A stretch of 46,852 nt of DNA from GCA-2717185 sp964386465 (lineage in GTDB: Bacteria > Pseudomonadota > Alphaproteobacteria > UBA8366 > GCA-2717185): NCBI GenBank assembly GCA_964386465.1, contig CAYLTU010000007.1, forward strand, positions 1-46,852. Reading direction: 5' to 3'. The position numbers and the translations under genes were made by a program. Positions 33,333-40,798 of the stretch are shown in pieces. Position 1 is the stretch's first letter. The number at the start of each line of letters is the position of its first letter. The notes beneath the pieces were generated by a model that did not search any database, had not been told where the DNA came from, and saw nothing but the letters and a program-made list of their open reading frames with translations.

Positions 33333-33596
33333 ATGGTCGACGCCACCTATTTCCTTCGAATACCGCGGAAGACACACACAGACGAGGTCCGGCTGGAGGA
33401 ATGGCCGGACCCGTTCGCCAACCCGTTCGAGCCGCGCCGCTACCACAATGTGGTCGGCCCGTTCCGCTTCAAGTCGAAAAAAGACGACACCGTCGTCGTG
33501 CATACGCACTTCATGGTCGCGCGCATTGATCCTTTGTACGGGGCCGACTATGCAATAGATCAATTATCCGGAGGTAGATCATGGGACGTGAAATGA
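33333..33596 (+). CDS. Small protein of unknown function
   Basis: An 87-residue ORF with protein-like composition (LEEWPDPFANPFEPRRYHNVVGPFRF in its middle, with many aromatic and charged residues) and no membrane segment. It starts behind a GGGCGG site and its 3' end overlaps the first 16 bases of the nitrilase gene, whose own ribosome site GGAGG lies inside it. This suggests a coupled pair. I do not recognise the family. The opposite strand is open here too, so it could be spurious. Confidence 0.5.
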   Translation: MVDATYFLRIPRKTHTDEVRLEEWPDPFANPFEPRRYHNVVGPFRFKSKKDDTVVVHTHFMVARIDPLYGADYAIDQLSGGRSWDVK

Positions 33597-34450
33597 CGGT
33601 GGCGCTTGCGCAGACCGGGCCAGTGCCGAGCGACGATCCGAGCGACGGGGTGACCGAAGCCTGCCGATTGGTCGAGCAGGCGGCAGATGTCGGCGCCGAT
33701 CTGATCTGTTTCGGCGAGCTGTTCCTGGCGCCGTTCTTCCCCAACCGGCTGGAAGAGGATTTCGACCGTTATTTCCTGCATCTGCCCGATTCCCGGATCA
33801 GTCCGATCTTCGAAGCGGCGAAGGCGCGCGGCCTCGCCATGATATTTCCGTTCGCGGAGAAGACCCAGAGCAGTTACTACAACGCCGCCCTGGTGCTCGA
33901 TTCCGAAGGCCGGACGGTCGGCACGTACCGCAAGACCCACATCCCGGCCTATTTCCCGACCGAACTGCAGGGCGGCACCGGTAGCTTCGAGAAGTTCTAT
34001 TTCAAGCCGGGCGACGATTTGCCGGTGTTCGATGTTTGTGGCGCACGGATCGGCATACAAATCTGTAACGACCGGCTATATCCGGAGCCAAGCCGCGTAC
34101 TGGCCCAGCGCGGCGCCGAGGTGCTGTTCATGCCAATCTGTTATTCAACATATGGCGACACCGAACATCGGCAATCGCTCTGGGATTTGCCGCTGCGGAT
34201 GCGCGCCTTCGAAAACGGCGCCTATGTGGTGGCGGTTAACCGGGTCGGCGACGAGGGCCCGCGCCATCATATCGGCCGCAGCATGGTGGTCAGCCCGCGC
34301 GGCGCGATCCTGGCCGAGGCTAGCGACACCGAGACCGAGTTGCTGGTCCATACGATCAATATCGATCAGGCGACTGCATCGCGCAAGAAATTCCCCTGGT
34401 GGCGCGACCGCCGGCCCGATCTCTACAAAGATCTGGTGAGCGGCGAGTAG
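33581..34450 (+). CDS. Carbon-nitrogen hydrolase (nitrilase superfamily, amidase-like)
   Basis: A 289-residue nitrilase-superfamily hydrolase with the full catalytic set: E46 in ICFGELFL, K118 in YRKTHIP and C162 in GIQICNDRLYPE. The Cys-Asn-Asp-Arg form and length fit N-carbamoylputrescine amidase-like or N-carbamyl-amino-acid amidase-like members, which cleave C-N bonds of linear amides, rather than true nitrilases. The GGAGG ribosome site is six bases before the ATG. It overlaps the preceding small ORF by 16 bases. Exact substrate is not deducible. Confidence 0.88.
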   Translation: MGREMTVALAQTGPVPSDDPSDGVTEACRLVEQAADVGADLICFGELFLAPFFPNRLEEDFDRYFLHLPDSRISPIFEAAKARGLAMIFPFAEKTQSSYYNAALVLDSEGRTVGTYRKTHIPAYFPTELQGGTGSFEKFYFKPGDDLPVFDVCGARIGIQICNDRLYPEPSRVLAQRGAEVLFMPICYSTYGDTEHRQSLWDLPLRMRAFENGAYVVAVNRVGDEGPRHHIGRSMVVSPRGAILAEASDTETELLVHTINIDQATASRKKFPWWRDRRPDLYKDLVSGE

Positions 34451-34852
34451 GAGGGGCGACCGCTCTCTTCGTTTTGCCTCTACGCCCTGCTGGGTCTTTC
34501 CGATAGTTCCGGGGACACTGGGTCTGTATTCCCATGCCAACGGAACCCGTGAAAACACCGTCCGATTAGGGCAGCTCTGACCTTCGGAGATGGCTACAAG
34601 CGGCTGTCGCTACGATCCAAATCGACTTCCGCTGTTCGCCCAGCATCCTACATCGGTGTGGTGATGTCCGCTTTCAGTGTTTTACGTCTGGATCTTCCCA
34701 AGCACCGGGCGTGATGCGCGAAGGCTGTTGACGGGGCAAGACCCAACCCGGAAATGACGCTCGGGTGGTTTTATGTTTAACCGTCGGTTTACGCCAGATA
34801 GAGCGGAACTTTTCATGAGACCATAGTGATATGGAACTGCGGAGTTCGTCAA
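34451..34852. other. Non-coding junction before the accessory-looking segment
   Basis: A 402-base gap between the nitrilase and CGNR genes. I see no convincing gene, no tRNA and no transposase remnant. From here to about 37.5 kb the G+C content appears lower than in the neighbouring genes, so it may mark the edge of an acquired segment. Confidence 0.45.
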
Positions 34853-35482
34853 CTAGTCTCGCTTGGACCGGTAGTGGCGGCTGACTTTCTCGCGATTCCC
34901 GCACGCTTTCATGCTGCACCACCGCCGGCGCGCGGCTTTGGAGCGGTCGAAAAATAGCCAGCCGCAGCGGGGACATGAGCGAATGCGTGTCCGAGGCAAC
35001 CGGAACACCGCGTCTAGAACTGAAAGCGCGATCGTCGCGACGACGATATCGGTGTTGATGCCGTGCAATGAATACTGGGCCGGCTGACGGCTATCGTCGG
35101 GCACTTCTTCGAGAGCGATACGCGTGTTGGAAGATGTCGCGAGTACGTGAGCAAAGGCGCCCGGAGGCGGCCCATTCCCAATCGCCAAGTTGTCGAAAAT
35201 TTCGGCTGCTGCGCCGCGTAACCTATCAACAGAAGAGACGAAGGCTGCCTCAGCGCCGGGCGTTTGGCAAAGCCGGACTAGATCGCGGGCCTCGTCCGCA
35301 CTCAAAAAACCTTGGTACGCAAACCATTGGGCGATCTTTTCAGCACCGTCCATGCGGTCGATGGCGATAGCGGGGTCGCGCCGGTGCGAAATTGTATTGA
35401 CCAGGTCAAGCGCAGGATGCCCGCCGATGCAGTGTTGAGGTTGCCACGGCGGAACATCGCTGTGTTCAAGTTGACTAACCAT
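34853..35482 (-). CDS. CGNR zinc-finger regulator (ABATE domain)
   Basis: A 209-residue protein with an N-terminal ABATE domain (GGHPALDLVNTISHRRDP) and a C-terminal treble-clef-like CGNR zinc finger: CPRCGWLFFDRSK, RRRWCSMKACGNREKVSRHYRSKR, four cysteines plus a basic tail that should bind DNA. These proteins are small transcription regulators in stress or detoxification. Its start codon at 35480-35482 lies inside a 28-bp imperfect palindrome shared with the divergent azlC gene, consistent with autoregulation and control of branched-chain amino-acid export. Confidence 0.9.
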   Translation of the reverse strand: MVSQLEHSDVPPWQPQHCIGGHPALDLVNTISHRRDPAIAIDRMDGAEKIAQWFAYQGFLSADEARDLVRLCQTPGAEAAFVSSVDRLRGAAAEIFDNLAIGNGPPPGAFAHVLATSSNTRIALEEVPDDSRQPAQYSLHGINTDIVVATIALSVLDAVFRLPRTRIRSCPRCGWLFFDRSKAARRRWCSMKACGNREKVSRHYRSKRD

Positions 35483-35503
35483 TAAAATTAATTTAAACGG
35501 TTA
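35476..35503. promoter_or_regulatory. AT-rich palindrome covering the CGNR start and upstream of azlC
   Basis: A 28-base inverted repeat with 24 of 28 positions self-complementary, flanked by TAACC and GGTTA and with an ATTAAT centre. It spans the start codon of the minus-strand CGNR gene and ends three bases before the azlC ATG. This is a strong operator candidate for the CGNR protein. Confidence 0.6.
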
Positions 35504-35506
35504 TTC

Positions 35507-36199
35507 ATGAAAAGTGAAGCACCATCTGAGGCAATTCTTGGCGCGCGCGAAATTATCCCGCTTGCCATTGGTGTCGTGGTCTACGGATTGGCCTTCGGGT
35601 TGCTCTCCTCACAGGCCGGATTTACCTGGGTGGAGACCGGACTGATGGGTTTCCTGGTTTTCGGCGGATCCTCTCAGATCGTGGCTGTAGAGCGCCTCTC
35701 GGCGGGTGCGGGTGTCACGGCAGCCTTTGTTGCTGGAATGGCGCTCAACCTTCGACTGTTACTGATTACCGCGTCCGTCCGTGATCTCTTCACTGGCCGC
35801 CCGCTTTGGCAGCGGATGCTGGGCGCACATCTATCGTCAGACGAAAATTGGGCGCTGACGCTGGCAAGACGTTCTCAAGGGCAGAAGATTGGTTATTGGT
35901 TCTTGATCGGTGCCGGTGCAACGCTCGTTCTAGTCTGGGTGTCATCCAGCGTTCTTGGGGTCCTCTTCGCATCGCGCATTCCGGACCCCAAAACCTACGC
36001 GATTGATTTCGCATTCACGGCAGCATTTATCGCCATTTCCCGATCTCTTTGGGGCGGCCGCCAGGATTTAGAACCGTGGATGGTTGCGGTCGGAATGGTT
36101 GCCTGCACGACTTGGTCGGGGTTGCTGGACGCGTCATGGGCAATTGTTATCGGCGGACTCACTGGCGCCTTATTCGCAGGAATAAGACATCGTGACTGA
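35507..36199 (+). CDS. azlC: AzlC-family branched-chain amino-acid permease
   Basis: A 230-residue membrane protein with about six to seven hydrophobic segments and the AzlC landmarks IPLAIGVVVYGLAFG, LMGFLVFGGSSQIVAVE, ALNLRLLLITASVRD and LSSDENWAL. AzlC with AzlD exports branched-chain amino acids such as leucine and valine or their analogues. The AzlD gene starts eight bases before this gene ends. It is divergent from the CGNR regulator, with a palindromic operator between them. Confidence 0.92.
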   Translation: MKSEAPSEAILGAREIIPLAIGVVVYGLAFGLLSSQAGFTWVETGLMGFLVFGGSSQIVAVERLSAGAGVTAAFVAGMALNLRLLLITASVRDLFTGRPLWQRMLGAHLSSDENWALTLARRSQGQKIGYWFLIGAGATLVLVWVSSSVLGVLFASRIPDPKTYAIDFAFTAAFIAISRSLWGGRQDLEPWMVAVGMVACTTWSGLLDASWAIVIGGLTGALFAGIRHRD

Positions 36200-36485
36200 C
36201 CCGCTGTTAATCACCGCACTGCTTGCAATTGCAACATTTTCAACGCGATATCTGGGGGTCGTGCTCGGTCAGCATATCCCGGAAAGCGGGCCCTGGACCC
36301 GTGCATTGAATGCGCTCCCCGGATGCCTGATCGTATCGCTTGTGGCAGCAATGCTGGTAAGCGGTGGGCCTAACGAGTGGATCGGCGCGGCCGTCGCGCT
36401 AGGTGTCGCATTCGTAACCCGCAACCTGCCACTGACGATGATTGCTGGCATCGCCGTTGTTTGGGCGCTTCGAACCAATTTTTAG
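36192..36485 (+). CDS. azlD: AzlD-family branched-chain amino-acid exporter subunit
   Basis: A 97-residue protein with three to four membrane segments, starting at GTG 36192 inside the end of azlC. Landmarks are TFSTRYLGVVLG, RALNALPGCLIVSLVAAML and VTRNLPLTMIAGIAVV, which match the AzlD/DUF1794-like small partner of AzlC. It completes the two-part exporter. Confidence 0.88.
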   Translation: MTDPLLITALLAIATFSTRYLGVVLGQHIPESGPWTRALNALPGCLIVSLVAAMLVSGGPNEWIGAAVALGVAFVTRNLPLTMIAGIAVVWALRTNF

Positions 36486-36589
36486 AGACTCTTAGAAGAT
36501 CACTTGAACTGAATTTTGGGGCTTCGCCGCACCACAAGATTTGAATTCCGGTTCACCTGATTTGGAAACAGCGTTTGGTGAATTGATCG

Positions 36590-37414
36590 ATGTTGGAGCT
36601 TTCAAATCAAACCGAGATTCTCGGTAACAAAATTCGTTGGGGAAAATCTGGAAACGGACCACCATTGGTCGCCATCCATGGAACGCCGTTCTCGTCGCAA
36701 GTTTGGCGGCGCATTGTGCCGGCCCTTTCGATGCGCTGGACGGTCTACTACTACGACTTAGTGGGCTACGGACTATCCGAGATGCGTGAAGGGCAAGATG
36801 TGTCGCTTGCTATTCAAAACAAGGTCCTTGCTGCACTATTCGAAGAATGGAGTGTCGATCGGCCAAGCGTTCTGGCACATGATTTCGGCGCGGCTACGGC
36901 ATTGCGAGGTTACTATATTGACGGCTTACGATATGAATCGCTGACGATCTTTGACGCTGTCGCTATATCCCCGTGGGGGTCGCCACTGGTGCAGCATGTT
37001 CGCCAGTTCGAAACTGCATTCGCGGAAATGCCAAGCTATATGCACGAAGCCGTTCTTCGCGCGTATCTCTGTGGATCGGCTTTTCGACAACTGTCCAAAG
37101 AAGCCTTGGAAATCTACATTGAGCCGTGGCGCGGCGAAACAGGGCAACGCGCCTTTTACCGTCAGATCGCTCAAATGGATCGCAAGTACACTGACGAAGT
37201 AGAGGCCGAATACGACATGATGGAATGTCCGGTTACGGTACTTTGGGGTGAAAATGACCAGTGGATCCCTGTTTCCAAAGGCGAGGAACTGGCTTCGAGG
37301 TTATCTGCTAATCGACTAATTCGGATGCCAGATGCTGGTCATCTCATGCAGGAGGATGCGCCTGAAGCCATTGTCGCCGCCATGCTTGTCAGTCTACCTG
37401 CCGGGAGCCACTAA
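36590..37414 (+). CDS. Alpha/beta hydrolase, haloalkane dehalogenase-like
   Basis: A 274-residue alpha/beta hydrolase. The oxyanion-region HGTPF is at residues 30-34. The nucleophile elbow is AHDFGAA, where position 98 is aspartate instead of serine, the state found in haloalkane and fluoroacetate dehalogenases and epoxide hydrolases. The acidic residue is likely D in GENDQW near 223, and the histidine is in DAGHLMQED near 252. Carbon-halogen or epoxide hydrolysis through an aspartyl ester is therefore expected; the halide-binding tryptophan normally following the Asp is Phe here. Codon use and G+C look lower than in the surrounding core genes. Confidence 0.82.
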   Translation: MLELSNQTEILGNKIRWGKSGNGPPLVAIHGTPFSSQVWRRIVPALSMRWTVYYYDLVGYGLSEMREGQDVSLAIQNKVLAALFEEWSVDRPSVLAHDFGAATALRGYYIDGLRYESLTIFDAVAISPWGSPLVQHVRQFETAFAEMPSYMHEAVLRAYLCGSAFRQLSKEALEIYIEPWRGETGQRAFYRQIAQMDRKYTDEVEAEYDMMECPVTVLWGENDQWIPVSKGEELASRLSANRLIRMPDAGHLMQEDAPEAIVAAMLVSLPAGSH

Positions 37415-37580
37415 ATTACCATCGCGTCGCCATTTGGAGACGACGAAGTCCTTTGGCTAAATTGAGAAGTTGCGGCGTTCGCGGATGTCTTCCACAGTTC
37501 CCTCAACTACCGACATGCCGTCGATGATGTCGGATTTCAGCTGTTTCGCTTCTTGGCTGTTGAAGAACTCGCACCGTTTC

Positions 37581-38873
37581 TCACCCCTCCAACAAATCCT
37601 TAACCACCGTGTCCCGTACTTCCTCCGCGTTCAACCCGTGCTCAGCGATCATCCCCGCGGATGCGGCCATGATTGCGTCGGCGTCGGCCATCAGCTTTAG
37701 CTCTTTGAACCGGTCTTCCCGCGCGAAGCCCATGCTTTCGCCCACCAGTTCCATGTAGTTCTGCATGGTGAATGGCCAGTCTGCCTCCTGCCCTGCGAAC
37801 CTGCGATGGTCGCTGTGGTAGATGCCGACAAACACGTCTACGCCCGCCGCTTCGGCTTCCTTATACGCCGCCTCGATTGTGTCGTTGAGGTAGCTGCCTA
37901 ACTGAACCGATGCGGTGCCGGTGTACCCGATCGCGGATGTCTCGATCTGCACAACCTCCAACCCCGGCACTGCGCCCAAAAGCGCCCGCGCCGCCTCCAT
38001 CACGCCCAACTCGCCCGCATATTCGAACAATGTGACACGCCTCTCCACCCGCTTCGTCATCATCGGGCGCAAGCGGTCTAGCTGCCCGGCCAACCAGACC
38101 GGAAAAATGGTCATGTCCAGGTTCGTGCCCGTAATCTCACGGTAGGCGGGGATGGCTGTCTCGCCGAACTGGATCTGGCAGGTCGGGCACCAGGACAGCA
38201 CCTGGCTGGTCTTCGACGCCGTCATGCGGTCCAGTGTACCGAATGCCTGCCGTCCGCCGAGCGCGGTGTCGCCGGGCCGGGTCGGCAAGATTCCACAACA
38301 GGCGCTTGGCCCGCCCTGCGCCTCATAACTGAAGCCCAGCGCCTCCAGCACATCCAAGCACAGCAAGCCGATATGCGGTGTCTTCAGCATGTTGCAGCCG
38401 GTGTAGAAGACGAAGTCCGGTGCCTCGTCCCGCTCCGGGTGGGAACGCGGGCTGAGCTTTTCCAGCAAGTGCGGCGGCAATGACAGCCGCGAGATCACGC
38501 GCACGCCGCGGCTCATTTTCTGGAAGGCGGCTTTACCGGCGGCCCGGCGGTCGGGTTCCGGGTTCGCTTGGTTCATCGCGCGGCGGGCCATGTTGAGCAT
38601 AAAGCGTGGATTGATGCCCTCCGGACAGACGGTCAGGCAATGGCCAGAGCCGCAGCACATCTTGGCCCAGGTCTCAGACGCTTCAGGCCCTTCTCCTGTG
38701 TGCAGCACATTTCGCACACCGGCGGTCAGCGCATCTGGGTCGCTGCTATCGATCCCGGCTACGGCCAGGGTCGGACATGCCTCTGCGCATGCACCGCAAG
38801 CTGTGCAGGCCGAAGCAATATCTTCGACACTCCGGTCGAGAGAATCGATGAAGGCATCGCTGCGGTTTTGCAT
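37581..38873 (-). CDS. Iron-sulfur oxidoreductase of the CCG/heterodisulfide reductase type
   Basis: A 430-residue protein. Residues 20-35 hold CTACGACAEACP, a 4Fe-4S motif; residues 72-85 hold CCGSGHCLTVCPEG, the second cluster. The C-terminal part has two cysteine-rich CCG-type regions around FYTGCNMLKTP, ACCGILPTRPGD and SWCPTCQIQFGE. This is the arrangement of GlpC or HdrB/D-like electron-transfer subunits, usually paired with a flavin dehydrogenase. No such partner lies next to it, though a flavin monooxygenase and an acyl-CoA dehydrogenase are within 10 kb. The ATG at 38873 has GGAG seven bases upstream; a much longer reading in the same frame runs antisense-shadowed through the next gene and is not real. 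Confidence 0.85.
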   Translation of the reverse strand: MQNRSDAFIDSLDRSVEDIASACTACGACAEACPTLAVAGIDSSDPDALTAGVRNVLHTGEGPEASETWAKMCCGSGHCLTVCPEGINPRFMLNMARRAMNQANPEPDRRAAGKAAFQKMSRGVRVISRLSLPPHLLEKLSPRSHPERDEAPDFVFYTGCNMLKTPHIGLLCLDVLEALGFSYEAQGGPSACCGILPTRPGDTALGGRQAFGTLDRMTASKTSQVLSWCPTCQIQFGETAIPAYREITGTNLDMTIFPVWLAGQLDRLRPMMTKRVERRVTLFEYAGELGVMEAARALLGAVPGLEVVQIETSAIGYTGTASVQLGSYLNDTIEAAYKEAEAAGVDVFVGIYHSDHRRFAGQEADWPFTMQNYMELVGESMGFAREDRFKELKLMADADAIMAASAGMIAEHGLNAEEVRDTVVKDLLEG

Positions 38874-39250
38874 TTGTCGGCTCCAGAGAGAATGCGCTGG
38901 CGATCCTACCGTAAGGTGAACGGACGGGCCATGCTTGCGGGCGGGAAGGGCAAAATGCTGCAGTGCGAGAGTCCGATCCTGGCTACAAATCCCCGTCGCG
39001 ACCATGACCGATGGGCGTCCGCTCTTCCCTCGACTTGAGACATTCCGTGGTCGGTATCGTGTCGGCCCGACTAGGCATAGGGGTGGATTTATCCGGACAC
39101 AGCCGTCCGCAGCGACAGGCCCAGCGCGACAAGCTCGACCGCCGCCAGCACGCGGAGCGCGGCGTTGCGGTATTGGGCGCTGCCACGCCCGATGAAATGG
39201 CGGGAACAGATCCAGGTACCAGCCAGATAGACCGGACCATGATCGCGATC
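38874..39250. other. Intergenic region with an ORF remnant
   Basis: This 377-base gap separates the phosphotransferase and Fe-S genes on the minus strand. From 39250 down to a stop at 39089 the frame that directly continues the phosphotransferase reading encodes 53 residues with protein character (LAGTWICSRHFIGRG and AALRVLAAVELVALGLSLRT) but has no start codon. It may be the end of a decayed membrane-protein gene. The rest shows nothing. Confidence 0.35.
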
Positions 39251-40318
39251 CTATCGCTTTTCCACCATCGCCCAGGCGATTTCCGACAGCATGCGGCAGC
39301 TTTCCTTGCGCTCCAGCGCCGCGTCCGACGGCGCGTTGCCCTGCAGGCCGCGGTAGTAGACGCCCTGGATGATGGCGGAGATGCGGAACAGGGACAGCAC
39401 GACGTAGAAGGTGTAATCGTCGATCCCGTCGCGGCCCGTCCGCTTGCAATAGGCGGCGACGTAGTCCTCTTCGGACGGGATGCCGCAATTCGCGAAGTCG
39501 ATGCCGATCAGGTCGCCGCGGCCCTCGTCCGGCCAGACATAGGGCAGGCAATTGTAGGCGAGGTCGGACAACGGGTTGCCCAGCGTGCCGAGCTCCCAGT
39601 CGACGACGGCCAGAACCTTCGGTTCGGTCGGGTGGAAGATGATGTTCTCGAGCCGGAAGTCGCCGTGCGCCACGGTCGTCAGGCTGTCGTCCGGGATGTT
39701 TTCCGGCAGCCAGGCCATCAGCTTGTCCATGGCCACGATTTCTTCGGTCTTGCTGGACTCGTACTGCTTGCTCCAGCGGCTGACCTGGCGCGCGATATAG
39801 CCGCCGACCCGGCCGTAATCGGCGAGGCCGACCGCCTCGTAATCGACCATGTGCAGCTTCGCCAGCGCGTCGTTCATCGCGTCGTAGATCGCGGTGCGTT
39901 CCGTCTTCGCCAATTCGGGCAGGGACATATCGCGGAATACGCGGCCGTCCTTGAATTCCATGATGTAGAAGGTCTGGCCGATGACCGCCTCGTCCTCGCA
40001 CAGCGCGTAGGCCTTGGCGACCGGTACGTCGGTCGGACCGAGCGCCTTGATGACGCGGAACTCCCGGTCCACCGCATGCGCCGACGGCAGCAGCTTGCCC
40101 GGCGGTTTCTTGCGCATCACGTAACGTTGCCCGTTACCGTCGCGAAGGATGAATGTCGGGTTCGACATGCCTCCCATGCTCTGCCCGACTTCGAGCGGCG
40201 GCTTGTAGCCCTCCACATGTTCTTCCATGAAGCGCGACAGGGCGGCCTCGTCGAAACGGTGTTTATCGAGGACGGGCACCGCTTCCAGGGTCGCCGTCGT
40301 GGGAACGTTCTCGCTCAT
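39251..40318 (-). CDS. ACAD10-type phosphotransferase (aminoglycoside-phosphotransferase fold)
   Basis: A 355-residue kinase-like phosphotransferase. The nucleotide loop region is GGMSNPTFILRDGNGQRYVMRKKP, the catalytic loop is VAHGDFRLENIIF (HGDxxxxN) and the metal aspartate is in VVDWELGTLGNPLSDLAYN. This subgroup is the domain fused to acyl-CoA dehydrogenases in ACAD10/11, where it phosphorylates 4-hydroxyacyl-CoAs so that they can be dehydrated. The acyl-CoA dehydrogenase at 30417 belongs to the matching group. I take ATG 40318, with AGGA upstream, over 40354. Confidence 0.88.
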   Translation of the reverse strand: MSENVPTTATLEAVPVLDKHRFDEAALSRFMEEHVEGYKPPLEVGQSMGGMSNPTFILRDGNGQRYVMRKKPPGKLLPSAHAVDREFRVIKALGPTDVPVAKAYALCEDEAVIGQTFYIMEFKDGRVFRDMSLPELAKTERTAIYDAMNDALAKLHMVDYEAVGLADYGRVGGYIARQVSRWSKQYESSKTEEIVAMDKLMAWLPENIPDDSLTTVAHGDFRLENIIFHPTEPKVLAVVDWELGTLGNPLSDLAYNCLPYVWPDEGRGDLIGIDFANCGIPSEEDYVAAYCKRTGRDGIDDYTFYVVLSLFRISAIIQGVYYRGLQGNAPSDAALERKESCRMLSEIAWAMVEKR

Positions 40319-40387
40319 CGATTCCTGGCCTGTTTCTCGATCAATCCATTCCACGCACCTTAGCAGCGCGCACCATAGCAGCGCGCC

Positions 40388-40798
40388 TCAGCCAGCAAAC
40401 AAAATTTCACCGCCCTGGGCAATCCGCAAGAGGCCTTCGTCCGGCAGGCGATCCATATCGACCCGCAACACCGGGATCGAGCCCATGCCCATCTCCCGCG
40501 CGACCACCACGCCCAATGTCAGGATCGCGTCCGCACGCCCCAGCAGCAGCGCGCGCGGCGCCAGGTCCTGAGCGATCAGCTCCAGCATGACGGCGCTCGA
40601 CGAACTCGAACCGATGGTTTCCCGTAGCGCCAGCACCGTGCCGGCCACGCTGACGCCATGATCCGGGTGGCGAGGGTCGCTGACCCTGCCGGTCGCCGGA
40701 TCGACGCCGCCCCAGAAACTGATCGGCTTGGCCATGCGGAACAATGGTCCCTCGCCCGCGCCGTCGATCAGGACTTCGCCCCGCAATGTCAGCGCCAT
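40388..40798 (-). CDS. Aconitase X swivel-domain (small) subunit
   Basis: A 136-residue protein matching the DUF126/aconitase X swivel family: GEVLIDGAGEGPLFRMAKPISFWGGVDPATGRVSDPRHPDHG, then GSSSSSAVMLELI and ALLLGRADAILTLG (pieces in order). It is the small half of a heterodimeric AcnX enzyme whose large half is encoded just upstream with a 10-base overlap. AcnX enzymes of this split type include cis-3-hydroxy-L-proline dehydratases, so hydroxyproline degradation is the likely role. Confidence 0.88.
   Translation of the reverse strand: MALTLRGEVLIDGAGEGPLFRMAKPISFWGGVDPATGRVSDPRHPDHGVSVAGTVLALRETIGSSSSSAVMLELIAQDLAPRALLLGRADAILTLGVVVAREMGMGSIPVLRVDMDRLPDEGLLRIAQGGEILFAG

Noticed and set aside
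33258..33563. N-terminal extension of the Baeyer-Villiger monooxygenase
   Set aside because: The flavin-binding fold starts at 33257 and the extension has no family similarity.
34451..34852. Integration site or transposase remnant in the gap before the CGNR gene
   Set aside because: No direct repeats, tRNA end or transposase-like reading frame is visible.
37457..37583. Open frame on the minus strand after the Fe-S gene with protein-like text (SDIIDGMSVVEG)
   Set aside because: It has no start codon or ribosome site and is too short to support; likely a remnant or chance reading.
38874..40001. Long upstream extension of the Fe-S protein reading frame to about 806 residues
   Set aside because: It runs out of frame through the phosphotransferase gene with Arg/Gly-rich shadow composition, and the true start at 38873 has a good ribosome site.
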